DNA from: Maribellus luteus | GTDB lineage: Bacteria > Bacteroidota > Bacteroidia > Bacteroidales > Prolixibacteraceae | Assembly: GCF_003576475.1 (NCBI RefSeq) | Contig: NZ_QWGR01000002.1 | Location: forward strand, 310,001-374,000 | Direction: 5' to 3' | DNA length: 64,000 nt | Shown: positions 1-8,604 of the stretch, piece by piece | Numbering within the stretch: the first letter of the stretch is position 1 | Layout of the letters: every line of letters begins with the position of its first letter | Notes under the pieces: generated by a model | Seen by the model: the letters and a program-made list of their open reading frames with translations, nothing else | Database searches by the model: none | What the model was told of the DNA's origin: nothing | Program-made: the position numbers and the translations under genes

Positions 1-74
1 GAGGCTTTCCTTTTTTGTTACATTAAAGATGAGGCCAATGCAAAGCTAGTTTCCTGAAATGAGCAAAGTTTTGC

Positions 75-82
75 TAATTTTG
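75..82 (+). promoter_or_regulatory. putative -7 promoter element of purM
   Basis: TAATTTTG matches the Bacteroidota -7 consensus TAnnTTTG and lies 23 bases before the purM start, which would give a leader of roughly 15-20 nt. No clear -33 TTTG box is visible at the usual spacing, so only half of the promoter is supported. Confidence 0.4.
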
Positions 83-105
83 TAGCCACAAAAATTTCAG
101 CATAG

Positions 106-1275
106 ATGGTAACGGAATCAAGATACAGTGCAAGGGGAGTTTCAGCATCGAAGGAAGATGTACACGAGGCAATCAGGAATGTAGACAAAGGTGTATTTCC
201 AAAGGCTTTTTGTAAGATCGTTCCCGATATTTTAGGCGGAGACCCCGAATGGTGTAACATAATGCATGCCGATGGAGCCGGCACAAAATCGGCGCTGGCC
301 TACATGTACTGGAAAGAAACCGGCGATCTTTCGGTTTGGAAAGGCATTGCGCAGGATGCACTGATCATGAATGTGGACGACCTTTTGTGTGTGGGAGCCA
401 CCGATAATATCCTGGTTTCATCCACCATCGGACGAAACAAAAACAACATTCCGGGAGAAGTGATTGCTGCCATTATCAACGGAACCGAGGAATTGCTCGC
501 TACTTTACGCGAAATGGGCGTAAGCATTTACTCCACCGGTGGTGAAACAGCCGATGTGGGTGATTTGGTACGCACGATCATAGTTGATTCAACCGTAACC
601 TGCCGCATGAAAAGAGACGACGTTGTTTCTGCCGACCGCATCAAGGCCGGAAATGTGATTGTAGGACTTTCCTCTTCAGGACAGGCAAGTTACGAAGCCG
701 AATACAACGGAGGAATGGGTAGTAACGGATTGACTTCGGCCCGACATGATGTATTCTCAAAGTACCTGGCAGAAAAGTATCCTGAAAGTTTTGACCCGCA
801 GGTGCCGGGAGAGTTGGTTTATTCGGGAGGCAAAAAACTGACAGATGTTGTTGATGGCCTGGATATTGATGCCGGGAAGCTGGTACTTTCGCCCACACGA
901 ACTTACGCTCCGGTAATTAAAAAGGTGCTGGATCAGTTCCGCGGTGAAATATCCGGAATGATTCATTGCTCGGGTGGTGCACAAACCAAAGTGTTGCATT
1001 TTGTCGATAACGTTCATGTAATAAAAGACAACATGTTTCCGGTTCCGCCGCTGTTTAAACTGATTCACGAGCAATCGGGAACCGACTGGAAAGAAATGTA
1101 CAAGGTGTTTAACATGGGACACCGTTTTGAAATATACTGCGGTGAAGATGTAGCGCAGGAGATCATCAACATCTCTGAATCGTTCAACATCGAGGCACAG
1201 ATTATCGGAAGAGTTGAATCTTTTGAAGGGAAAAAACTCACCATTACATCCGGAAACGGCACATTTGAATATTAG
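106..1275 (+). CDS. purM: Phosphoribosylformylglycinamidine cyclo-ligase (AIR synthase)
   Basis: This 389-residue cytosolic protein fits the long PurM form found in Bacteroidota. PurM closes the imidazole ring of AIR from FGAM using ATP in purine synthesis. The N-terminus has the RGVSASKEDVH stretch typical of these homologues, and residues around 60-75 (HADGAGTKSALAY) and 150-160 (STGGETADVGD) match conserved AIR-synthase N-domain motifs. A second conserved stretch, CSGGAQTKVL, lies near residue 300 in the C-domain. The ATG at 106 puts the conserved N-terminus about eight residues in. The stop is immediately followed by a palindrome that belongs to the GIY-YIG unit downstream. The family is clear; the fine substrate assignment follows from family knowledge. 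Confidence 0.9.
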   Translation: MVTESRYSARGVSASKEDVHEAIRNVDKGVFPKAFCKIVPDILGGDPEWCNIMHADGAGTKSALAYMYWKETGDLSVWKGIAQDALIMNVDDLLCVGATDNILVSSTIGRNKNNIPGEVIAAIINGTEELLATLREMGVSIYSTGGETADVGDLVRTIIVDSTVTCRMKRDDVVSADRIKAGNVIVGLSSSGQASYEAEYNGGMGSNGLTSARHDVFSKYLAEKYPESFDPQVPGELVYSGGKKLTDVVDGLDIDAGKLVLSPTRTYAPVIKKVLDQFRGEISGMIHCSGGAQTKVLHFVDNVHVIKDNMFPVPPLFKLIHEQSGTDWKEMYKVFNMGHRFEIYCGEDVAQEIINISESFNIEAQIIGRVESFEGKKLTITSGNGTFEY

Positions 1276-1301
1276 CTCATTCCCACTTTCGTGGGAATCT
1301 C
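1276..1301. repeat. Left imperfect palindrome flanking GIY-YIG gene
   Basis: The sequence CTCATTCCCAC, loop TTTC, GTGGGAATCTC can form an ATTCCCAC/GTGGGAAT hairpin. It starts on the base after the purM stop. A near copy lies at 1603-1628 in inverted orientation, so the GIY-YIG gene sits between two facing copies. Confidence 0.75.
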
Positions 1302-1309
1302 ATCAAAAT

Positions 1310-1591
1310 ATGGCGAACTTTTATGTTTACATATTAGCGAACAAGCCAAACGGAGTTTTGTATATTGGACTAACAAATGAGTTAGAAAGAAGACTGGGAG
1401 AACACAAAGACAAAGTTCTGAAAGGATTTACGTCGAAGTACAATGTAGATAAACTGGGTTATTACGAAGAATTTGATACCTATGAAGAAGCTTTTTCAAG
1501 AGAACGAAGACTGAAAAAGTGGAATAGGGAATGGAAAATTGAATTGATAGAAAAAGAAAACGCGAATTGGGAGGATTTATCAGCTGAGTGA
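1310..1591 (+). CDS. Single-domain GIY-YIG endonuclease-like protein
   Basis: This 93-residue protein has the GIY-YIG fold. The YVYIL start is followed by VLYIGLTNELERRLGEHK, carrying the paired Tyr and the Arg of the motif, and a later FSRERRLKKWNREWK stretch typical of the UPF0213-like single-domain group. The frame is open further upstream, but the ATG at 1310 places the YVYIL strand at residue 4, as in homologues. No DNA-binding domain is attached. It is wedged between purM and prfA and bordered by inverted copies of one palindrome, which suggests a small mobile unit. The true substrate is unknown for this group. Confidence 0.85.
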   Translation: MANFYVYILANKPNGVLYIGLTNELERRLGEHKDKVLKGFTSKYNVDKLGYYEEFDTYEEAFSRERRLKKWNREWKIELIEKENANWEDLSAE

Positions 1592-1602
1592 TTCTGAAGA
1601 TA

Positions 1603-1628
1603 GAGATTCCCGTTTGCACGGGAATGAG
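1603..1628. repeat. Right imperfect palindrome flanking GIY-YIG gene
   Basis: GAGATTCCCGT, loop TTGC, ACGGGAATGAG forms an ATTCCCGT/ACGGGAAT hairpin. Its reverse complement matches the copy at 1276-1301 in the stem ends CTCATTCCC and GGGAATCTC, with compensatory AC/GT to GT/AC changes at the stem top. Confidence 0.75.
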
Positions 1629-1648
1629 ATTAAAAGACAGGATAGATT

Positions 1649-2734
1649 ATGGCACAATACGAATTACTAGAGAAATTTGAGTCGATCAAGCACCGCTACG
1701 CAGAAGTGGAGCAGCAGATTACCGACCCAGCTGTAATGGCAGATATGAAGCGTTACGTGAAGCTGAACCAGGAATACAAAAATCTGCAGAAGCTGGTGGG
1801 CAAATTTCAGGAATATAAAAACCTGGTAGACAATATCGAAACCGGGAAAGAAATGTTGGCTGAAGAGACCGACGAGGAAATGCGTGCAATGGCACGTGAA
1901 GAGATTGAAGCCTCGGAAGACTTACTTCCGAAGGTGGAACGGGAAGTGAAATTCCTGCTGGTTCCGGCTGATCCGGAAGACGGGAAGAATGCGATTCTCG
2001 AAATCCGTGCAGGAACCGGTGGCGACGAAGCCAGTATTTTTGCCGGCGACCTTTTCCGTATGTACTCGAAATACTGCGAGAAAAAAGGCTGGCGTCTGGA
2101 AGTTACCAATGCCAACGAAGGAACTGCGGGTGGTTACAAGGAAATTGTGGCCAAAGTTACCGGAGAAGGTGTTTACGGGATTCTGAAATACGAATCGGGT
2201 GTGCACCGTGTACAACGTGTTCCGCAAACCGAAACACAGGGAAGGGTACATACATCGGCTGCAACCGTGGCTGTTTTGCCTGAAGCCGAAGAGTTTGATG
2301 TGGAACTGAAAGAATCGGATATCCGGAAAGATACTTACTGTTCTTCCGGACCTGGCGGACAGTCGGTGAACACTACTTATTCGGCCATTCGTTTAACACA
2401 CATGCCAACCGGAATTGTGGTAACCTGTCAGGACGAAAAATCGCAGCTGAAAAACCTAGCCAAAGCGATGACCGAACTTCGTACCCGTATTTACAACATG
2501 GAATACCAGAAATACATCGACGAGATTTCATCGAAGCGTAAAACCATGGTTTCCACCGGCGACCGTTCGGCAAAAATCCGCACCTATAACTGGCCGCAGG
2601 GCCGTGTGACCGATCACCGTATTAACCTGACGCTGTACAACCTGCAGGCAATTATAGGCGGTGAAATCGACGAGATCATCGAAAAACTGATGATCGAAGA
2701 AAATGCCGAAAAATTAAAAGAAGCAGCTATTTAA
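1649..2734 (+). CDS. prfA: Peptide chain release factor 1
   Basis: This 361-residue protein has the normal length of RF1, which ends translation at UAA and UAG. The catalytic GGQ tripeptide is at residues 236-238 (SSGPGGQSVNTT), and the stop-codon-reading PxT tripeptide is PQT at about 192-194 inside the conserved HRVQRVPQTETQGR stretch. PxT rather than SPF separates it from RF2. The RAGTGGDEA motif at about 120-128 is also typical. The gene starts 20 bases after the right palindrome of the GIY-YIG unit and is followed 41 bases later by pyrF on the same strand. Confidence 0.95.
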   Translation: MAQYELLEKFESIKHRYAEVEQQITDPAVMADMKRYVKLNQEYKNLQKLVGKFQEYKNLVDNIETGKEMLAEETDEEMRAMAREEIEASEDLLPKVEREVKFLLVPADPEDGKNAILEIRAGTGGDEASIFAGDLFRMYSKYCEKKGWRLEVTNANEGTAGGYKEIVAKVTGEGVYGILKYESGVHRVQRVPQTETQGRVHTSAATVAVLPEAEEFDVELKESDIRKDTYCSSGPGGQSVNTTYSAIRLTHMPTGIVVTCQDEKSQLKNLAKAMTELRTRIYNMEYQKYIDEISSKRKTMVSTGDRSAKIRTYNWPQGRVTDHRINLTLYNLQAIIGGEIDEIIEKLMIEENAEKLKEAAI

Positions 2735-2775
2735 TTTTAAAATAAGGACCGATTTCGGGCTTTCAACAAATAGAA

Positions 2776-3609
2776 ATGAATCAACAACAACTTTTTGAGG
2801 AGATCCAAAAGAAACGCAGCTTTCTTTGTGTGGGGCTGGACACCGATATTCAGAAAATTCCTCCGCATTTATTGGAAACTTCCGACCCGGTTTTTTCTTT
2901 CAACAAGGAGATAATTGATGCTACGGCTGAGTTTTCGGTGGCGTACAAACCCAACCTGGCTTTTTATGAAAGTCTGGGCTCGAAGGGATTGGTCAGCCTC
3001 GAAAAAACAGTTGCCTATATCAAGGAAAACTACCCTGAGATTTTTCTGATTGCCGATGCCAAACGTGGCGATATTGGCAATACTTCCAACTTGTATGCGC
3101 GTGCCTTCTTTGGCGAGCAGGATTTTGACGCCGTAACCGTGGCGCCTTATATGGGAGAAGATTCAGTAAAGCCGTTTATGACTTACCCCGGCAAGTGGGT
3201 GATTCTTTTGGCGCTGACATCCAACAAGGGAGCTTTCGATTTTCAGTTTATTGAAGACCGGGAAACCGGCGATAAACTGTTTGAAACAGTGCTGAAAAAG
3301 TCGCAGCAATGGGGAAGCGAAGAAAACCTGATGTATGTGGTAGGTGCCACAAAGGCCGAGAAATTAAAAGAAATACGCGCGATTGTTCCCAACCACTTTT
3401 TGCTGGTGCCGGGAGTAGGAGCACAGGGAGGTAGTTTACAGGAAGTGGCGCACAACGGATTGAATTCGAAATGTGGTTTGCTGGTAAACTCTTCGCGCGG
3501 AATTATTTATGCTTCCGGAGAGGTTGATTTTGCCGAAAAAGCAAAAGAGGCTGCCCGCGAGGTTCAGCAGGAAATGGAAGCCCTTCTTCAGGAGGCCGGA
3601 CTAATTTAA
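2776..3609 (+). CDS. pyrF: Orotidine 5'-phosphate decarboxylase (type 2)
   Basis: This 277-residue cytosolic enzyme converts OMP to UMP, the last step of UMP synthesis. The catalytic core [11 protein letters not shown] spans about residues 93-103, with Lys96 between Asp94 and Asp99. The length and the [20 protein letters not shown] stretches fit the longer type 2 subfamily common in Bacteroidota and mycobacteria. It follows prfA with a 41-base gap and is likely cotranscribed with it. A strong hairpin closes the unit 25 bases after the stop. Confidence 0.93.
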   Translation: MNQQQLFEEIQKKRSFLCVGLDTDIQKIPPHLLETSDPVFSFNKEIIDATAEFSVAYKPNLAFYESLGSKGLVSLEKTVAYIKENYPEIFLIADAKRGDIGNTSNLYARAFFGEQDFDAVTVAPYMGEDSVKPFMTYPGKWVILLALTSNKGAFDFQFIEDRETGDKLFETVLKKSQQWGSEENLMYVVGATKAEKLKEIRAIVPNHFLLVPGVGAQGGSLQEVAHNGLNSKCGLLVNSSRGIIYASGEVDFAEKAKEAAREVQQEMEALLQEAGLI

Positions 3610-3633
3610 AAACATTGCACAAGCTATAAAAAG

Positions 3634-3664
3634 AAAGGGCTTCCTAACGGAAGCCCTTTTTCTT
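3634..3664. terminator. Bidirectional intrinsic terminator between pyrF and the DUF1080 gene
   Basis: An 11-bp perfect stem AAAGGGCTTCC / GGAAGCCCTTT with loop TAAC is followed by a T-run on the plus strand. On the minus strand it is followed by TTTCTTTTTA, so it can stop both convergent transcripts. A weaker hairpin, ACAGGT/ACCTGT, lies at 3678-3695. Confidence 0.85.
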
Positions 3665-3705
3665 TACGATTATGAATACAGGTCTTTAAACCTGTGGGAT
3701 AAGCA

Positions 3706-6700
3706 TTATTTGCTCAAATCTTTGATGCGGATGTTTCTGAAATACAATTCAGAGCCGTGGCCCAAAAATCCGATGTAACCTTTTTCGCGGTCCAAACCCG
3801 GGTGTTTTTTTCCGTCGCGTGTACCATTTTTGCTGGCTTCTTTAATATCTCCGTCAACAATGGTCACTCCATTCAGAATAATTTTTATGCTTGAACCTTT
3901 TACGATTACTTCTTCGGTGTTCCATTCGCCAACAGGGTTCAGGAAGCCTCTTTTGGCTGCAATTACGCCGTAAACCGATCCGTGGTACTGGTATTCGTGC
4001 AGCTTGGCATAAATAGGAGCTGTGTTATCCAGTATCTGAAGTTCCATGCCCATGTAAGCAGCATCTCCTTCCAGCGGAGCCCTGATTCCGAGTCCGTTGT
4101 TGGCACCGGGAGTCAGTTTGAACTCAAAACGGAAGTTGAAATCGCTGTACTCGTCGGCAGTAAATAAGTTGCCGCGTCCGCCCATTTTTGGGTTGACCAC
4201 CAAAATACCGTCTTCAGCATAATAGTCGGTCAGGTTTCCTTGCCAGCCATCCAGGTTTTTACCGTTGAACAGCGAAACAAAACCTTCCTCTTTTTCTTGC
4301 TGAGTTAAACCGATGGATTGGGTATCGATTTCTTTCACATATACATCGCGGAAAGCCAGTTCGTTTCCGTGTGCCTGCAATTCGATGGTTCCTTCTTCGA
4401 AAATCGGAATGCTGCGATCCCAGAAGTTGTCCATACGCACATTGTCAACTACCAACTCGCCGTTCAGGTAAACTGTTACGTTTTCACCGATCATGGTAAT
4501 GTGGAAGGTGTTCCACTCATCAAGCGGGTTGTCGGCTACTTTCGACGGATTGCGAACATTGTCAGGGTTGTTGTTGTACAGCCCGCCTGATCCTACCTGT
4601 GCACCTACTTCAACGCGTGAAGTATCCCAGATCTGAACCTGTGGGGTTCCTCTCAGGTAAATGCCGCTGTCGCCTTTTTTGGTGATCTTCCAGTCAACGA
4701 TCATTTCAAAATCTTTGTAGCGTTTTACTGAAACCAGGTTGGCACCGTGGCCATTAAAGATGATTTGACCGTCTTTTACACTCCAGTTTTCTACCATTTT
4801 CTTGTCGGCTTCCACCTGAGCTTTTGCTTTTTCAGCTTCGCTCATTTTGGCAATTTTGATCGGGTTGCCATCCAGCAACATACCTTGCCATCCTTCCAGG
4901 TCTTTGCCGTTGAACATCGATACAAAGCCTTTTTCGTCGGGCATCGCATCGAGGTAACGCTGAATATTGATCTTGTCGTACTGGCTGTCTTCACCCGATA
5001 AGGCGTTAAGAGCTTTTCCGAGAACTCTTTTTACGATATCGCCGGTTTGTCCTTTTTCACCGTCGTTGCCGGGCATTGCATTTTGCATTACCGAGCGGGC
5101 TGCTCTTTCAGCCAGGTCTTTGTTATCCAGGAACGGCTCCAGGTATACCAAAGCCAGGAACGTTTTTAATCCTCCGATGGCGGCGATCACACTGTTTTTG
5201 TCGCCGTTGGAAGTAGCGTAAGGCATTATTTTCCGGTACTGAAGTAATTTCTGGTCATCCGGCAAATTGGCGGAACGAACCAGTTTTACAAAGTTGGAAA
5301 AAGCTTTTTGTTTGAATTCGCCTGACGAACTTTGGCAGATTTCATACAATTCTTTGGCAGCCGAATATTCTTTCCAGGCGTTGAGTGCGTTGAAAGCAGC
5401 TTCTTTTTGAGCGCCGCTGGAAGTATTGAAATAGTTGGTTACGGTTTCAAGCGCCACATTGCCGCCAATTTCAGGCAGGATCGGGAAGATCCGCTCTTTT
5501 TTGTCGGTTGATTTTAAGGCAGTGAATACTTTACCGTTTGCTTTTTGTTCGGCGGCTACATTTTGGGTAACAATAATAATGGCCTTTTGAGTTTCGGCAA
5601 TCTCGCTGGCATCAGAAACTGAAAGCAAAAGTTTCAGGAGGTCATCTGTATTGCCGTAAGCTGATACGTTTTTCAGCGCTTTAAAAGCAGCTGATTTTAC
5701 CACATTTTCCGACGATTTAGTGGCGGCCAGCACATCGTCAAAATACTGAGAACCTGCCTTGGCAGCCAGTAATTCGATAACAGTAGCTTTTGTTTCGCCT
5801 GATGTATTGGAAAGTTCGCCTGCTACCTGGTAAAGGTGATCTTTGTCGAGCAGTTGAGATAGCGTATTTTTGGTAAGCTGAAGGTCGTTACCGCTTTTCA
5901 GGTGGGCAACCAAAGCAGGAATGGCTTCTTTTCCTTTTAGCTGACTTAAAGCCACAAGAGCTTCCTGTCTAACCGCTTCAGAAGCGTTGTTTATATTCTG
6001 AGCAACCAGTTCGTTGGCAAGCGTGCATCCGCGGCGTCCAAGCATCGAAATAATCTCAGCTTTTACTTCCGGAGCAGCTGCTTCCGCTTTGGCAATCCAA
6101 AGACGGGTGTCGGCAATGCCTCCTGTTTTTTCAGCAATGTTCAGCGCCGAGTAACGGAAAGCCTTGTCCGAATTGTCAACGGCTTTTAGCAACAGCGGTG
6201 TAGCCTTATAACCCATGTATTTGGCATAGATAAACAGTGCAGTAGAATAGTTGTGCAACAATTCGGGTGCCTGGTTGGCTTTGAAAACTGCTTTGCAGGC
6301 TTTTTCGAGCGTGGCAATTTCATTTTTCTGACCCAAACGATCGGCATACAAAAGGAAAGCGTTGGCTGCATCGGTTTTGTCGTAGGCAAACTTAACACCC
6401 TGTGCAGCTTTTAAAAGCAGGTTGTACGAAGCCGGATCACCAATTTGTGCCAGTGCAGTAAGTGTTGTTTTTCTGAGTTTCACTTCATCGGTTCCTGCCA
6501 GTGCTGTGATTTGCGGAACGGCTGCTGCGTAGCTCAATTCACCAAGCGCACGTACCAATGTTAGTTTGGCTTTTTCTCCGGCTGAAGGAAGTGCTTCTGC
6601 AAATAACTGAGCCGCACCTTCGCTGTTGATAGCTAGAATACACTGAGCAGCGGGTTCAACCAATTCTTCGTTGGTCAGATAAGACTTTAACGCTTCGGTA

Positions 6701-7107
6701 GTTTTTGCCTCGCCAACCAGGTTGAGTTGGTTCATCAAAAAGGTTTTTACTTCGGCATCTTTCTGAACAGCAAGTGCTTTTAGTAAATTGTTCTCAGCAA
6801 ATGTACGTTCTTCGGTTTTCCCAAACTGACTGCTGTAGCGGGCAAAGCTATTCAATGCAAAACGAACGGCTGTGTCGTCGCCAACTCCCGGAGGGGTCAG
6901 CATTTCCAGCATTTTCTGAATTCCTTCTTCTCCCAAAAGGTAAACCTCGTTCATTGCCTTGTCAAGGTGAGAGAGGTTTTTTGTGGGCATTTGCGCCAGA
7001 ATGTCGGCGACTTTGGTATCCAATGTCCGGCGGTCCTGGGCAAATCCGGTGCCCGAAACTGCGGCCAGAACAAGGATGCAAATAAGTTGAATTATATTTC
7101 TCTTCAT
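3706..7107 (-). CDS. Secreted HEAT-repeat protein with two DUF1080 (3-keto-disaccharide hydrolase) domains
   Basis: This 1,133-residue protein starts with a signal peptide ending near VSGTGFAQ. Residues from about 50 to 700 are alpha-helical repeats of HEAT type (for example VALSQLKGKEAIPALVAHL). Two DUF1080 domains follow, at about 715-915 (GFVSMFNGKDLEGWQG) and 939-1130 (GFVSLFNGKNLDGWQG). This family has a concanavalin-like fold, and characterised members hydrolyse 3-keto-glycosides. The protein should act outside the cytoplasm. It lies 47 bases after the Gfo/Idh/MocA gene on the same strand, so the pair probably forms an operon: the dehydrogenase family can make 3-keto sugars and this family can cleave them. 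Catalytic activity of each copy is inferred. Confidence 0.85.
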   Translation of the reverse strand: MKRNIIQLICILVLAAVSGTGFAQDRRTLDTKVADILAQMPTKNLSHLDKAMNEVYLLGEEGIQKMLEMLTPPGVGDDTAVRFALNSFARYSSQFGKTEERTFAENNLLKALAVQKDAEVKTFLMNQLNLVGEAKTTEALKSYLTNEELVEPAAQCILAINSEGAAQLFAEALPSAGEKAKLTLVRALGELSYAAAVPQITALAGTDEVKLRKTTLTALAQIGDPASYNLLLKAAQGVKFAYDKTDAANAFLLYADRLGQKNEIATLEKACKAVFKANQAPELLHNYSTALFIYAKYMGYKATPLLLKAVDNSDKAFRYSALNIAEKTGGIADTRLWIAKAEAAAPEVKAEIISMLGRRGCTLANELVAQNINNASEAVRQEALVALSQLKGKEAIPALVAHLKSGNDLQLTKNTLSQLLDKDHLYQVAGELSNTSGETKATVIELLAAKAGSQYFDDVLAATKSSENVVKSAAFKALKNVSAYGNTDDLLKLLLSVSDASEIAETQKAIIIVTQNVAAEQKANGKVFTALKSTDKKERIFPILPEIGGNVALETVTNYFNTSSGAQKEAAFNALNAWKEYSAAKELYEICQSSSGEFKQKAFSNFVKLVRSANLPDDQKLLQYRKIMPYATSNGDKNSVIAAIGGLKTFLALVYLEPFLDNKDLAERAARSVMQNAMPGNDGEKGQTGDIVKRVLGKALNALSGEDSQYDKINIQRYLDAMPDEKGFVSMFNGKDLEGWQGMLLDGNPIKIAKMSEAEKAKAQVEADKKMVENWSVKDGQIIFNGHGANLVSVKRYKDFEMIVDWKITKKGDSGIYLRGTPQVQIWDTSRVEVGAQVGSGGLYNNNPDNVRNPSKVADNPLDEWNTFHITMIGENVTVYLNGELVVDNVRMDNFWDRSIPIFEEGTIELQAHGNELAFRDVYVKEIDTQSIGLTQQEKEEGFVSLFNGKNLDGWQGNLTDYYAEDGILVVNPKMGGRGNLFTADEYSDFNFRFEFKLTPGANNGLGIRAPLEGDAAYMGMELQILDNTAPIYAKLHEYQYHGSVYGVIAAKRGFLNPVGEWNTEEVIVKGSSIKIILNGVTIVDGDIKEASKNGTRDGKKHPGLDREKGYIGFLGHGSELYFRNIRIKDLSK

Positions 7108-7154
7108 CGTTGTTGTCGTTAATCTTTTATCCTAAAACCTAAAAATTTCGTTCA

Positions 7155-8426
7155 CTAAATTGTCCAGGGAGCACGCATGGGCTGATTGATCAGACGGTTG
7201 GCTCCTTCATCATCGATGAACTCCAGTTTTTCAGGATCAAAACGAAGTGTTCGACCCAGGCGAACCGCAATAATTCCCAGGTTAACCAGGGTAGCCGAAC
7301 GGAAACCATTCATTTCGTTCAGTGCGAATTTCTTGCGTGTTTTTACCGACTCAGAGAAGATTCCGATTTGTGGTTCCGGCTCAGGAAGCGTTTTAATAAA
7401 GCTTTGAAGATTTGGAATGTCGGATCTGAATCCCTGGTAAATTTTGCCGTTTGGTCCTTCAATGTAGGCTGCATCTTTGTCGCGGTTTTCACCATCGAGG
7501 ATAATCTGGCAACCATCGGCATAAGTATAAGTGATTCTTCTCCAGCTGCCTACTGCATCGTAGTGCTGCTGCGGTGCATCCACTTCAATTTTTACCGGGC
7601 TTGTGTCGTCTTTACCCAGCATGTACTGTACCGGGTCGAGGTAGTGTTGTCCCATGTCGCCCAAACCACCGCCATCGTAATCCCAGTATCCACGGAAGTT
7701 GGAGTGTACGCGTAAATGGTTGTAAGGTCTGTACGGGGCAGGTCCTAACCACATGTCGTAGTCGAGGTTGGAAGGAACCTGTTCGGTAGGCAGGTTGTGT
7801 TGTCCGCTCCAGAAAAACTTCCAGTTGTAACCGGTAATTCCGCTCACGGTTACTTTCAGCGGCCATCCTAAAATTCCGCTGTCGATTACTTTCTTTAAAG
7901 GTTTAACGTCGGTACCCAAACCGTAGAAATTGTCTTTGAAACGGAACCAGGTATTCAGGCGGAACATACGGCCGTGGGCATTTACAGCTTCCACTACTTT
8001 TTTGCCTTCGCCAATCGTACGTGTCATGGGTTTTTCGCACCAGATGTCTTTCCCGGCTTTTGCTGCTTCAACAGCCATAATTCCGTGCCAGTGTGGTGGA
8101 GTAGCAATGTGAACGATATCCACTTCGGGGAGTTGACAAACTTCCCTGAAATCGCTAAATTCTTTCACTTTGTAATCGATCATGTTACGCGCCAATGCCA
8201 AATGTTCGGTATCGACATCGCAAATGGCCACCACTTTTGTGCCTTCGTAAGGAATATGTCCGCGACCCATTCCCCCAACTCCGATGATGGCTTTGGTCAG
8301 CGTGTCAGACGGAGCGAGGAATCCGTTTCCTCCAAGCGCGTGGCGCGGGATAATCGTAAATCCGGCACCAACCATAAGAGCGCTTTTTAAGAACTTTCTT
8401 CTGTTTGTAGTTTGATTTTTACTCAT
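7155..8426 (-). CDS. Tat-exported Gfo/Idh/MocA family oxidoreductase
   Basis: This is a 423-residue NAD(P)-dependent sugar oxidoreductase. The chosen ATG at 8426 gives MSKNQTTNRRKFLKSALMVG, a twin-arginine signal, so export to the periplasm is likely. An upstream in-frame ATG at 8474 would add 16 residues with no signal-peptide logic. The Rossmann motif AIIGVGGMGRGH and the EKP motif in DIWCEKPMT are both present, and the C-terminal part resembles the Gfo/Idh/MocA alpha/beta substrate domain. The next gene is a double-DUF1080 protein, matching the known pairing of these families in 3-keto-sugar catabolism. The exact substrate cannot be read from the sequence. Confidence 0.88.
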   Translation of the reverse strand: MSKNQTTNRRKFLKSALMVGAGFTIIPRHALGGNGFLAPSDTLTKAIIGVGGMGRGHIPYEGTKVVAICDVDTEHLALARNMIDYKVKEFSDFREVCQLPEVDIVHIATPPHWHGIMAVEAAKAGKDIWCEKPMTRTIGEGKKVVEAVNAHGRMFRLNTWFRFKDNFYGLGTDVKPLKKVIDSGILGWPLKVTVSGITGYNWKFFWSGQHNLPTEQVPSNLDYDMWLGPAPYRPYNHLRVHSNFRGYWDYDGGGLGDMGQHYLDPVQYMLGKDDTSPVKIEVDAPQQHYDAVGSWRRITYTYADGCQIILDGENRDKDAAYIEGPNGKIYQGFRSDIPNLQSFIKTLPEPEPQIGIFSESVKTRKKFALNEMNGFRSATLVNLGIIAVRLGRTLRFDPEKLEFIDDEGANRLINQPMRAPWTI

Positions 8427-8480
8427 ATAGCTTTTTGGTATTAAAAAATTGCAGCTTAGTGAATTAAATTGCAAGTATAA

Positions 8481-8520
8481 GTTACCTCAGGTTACAATAT
8501 AGGGTAATATTAGGGGTAAC
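8481..8520. promoter_or_regulatory. Candidate operator with GTTACC/GGTAAC repeats upstream of the oxidoreductase operon
   Basis: Between the regulator gene and the oxidoreductase start lie GTTACCTCAGGTTAC (an imperfect palindrome, 8481-8495), GGTAAT and a final GGGGTAAC at 8513-8520. The outer GTTACC and GGTAAC are a perfect 6-bp inverted repeat. The position 55-94 bases before the start codon suits a regulator site. The binding protein is not shown; the adjacent membrane-spanning regulator is the obvious candidate. Confidence 0.35.
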
Positions 8521-8604
8521 AGCGAAGAAAATCGGACAAAAGTTCGCCGAAAATCCAAAATCCAGCGGGATGACGAGAAACGGAAATGATGTACTCAGTA
8601 GAGT

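Noticed and set aside
1214-1309. Longer start for the GIY-YIG gene inside purM
   Set aside because: It would overlap the purM end out of frame and read through the left palindrome; the ATG at 1310 matches the family start.
7612-7866. Open frames antisense or out of frame within the oxidoreductase, HEAT/DUF1080, SusC and HYR genes
   Set aside because: They are shadows of long well-supported genes and follow their codon periodicity.
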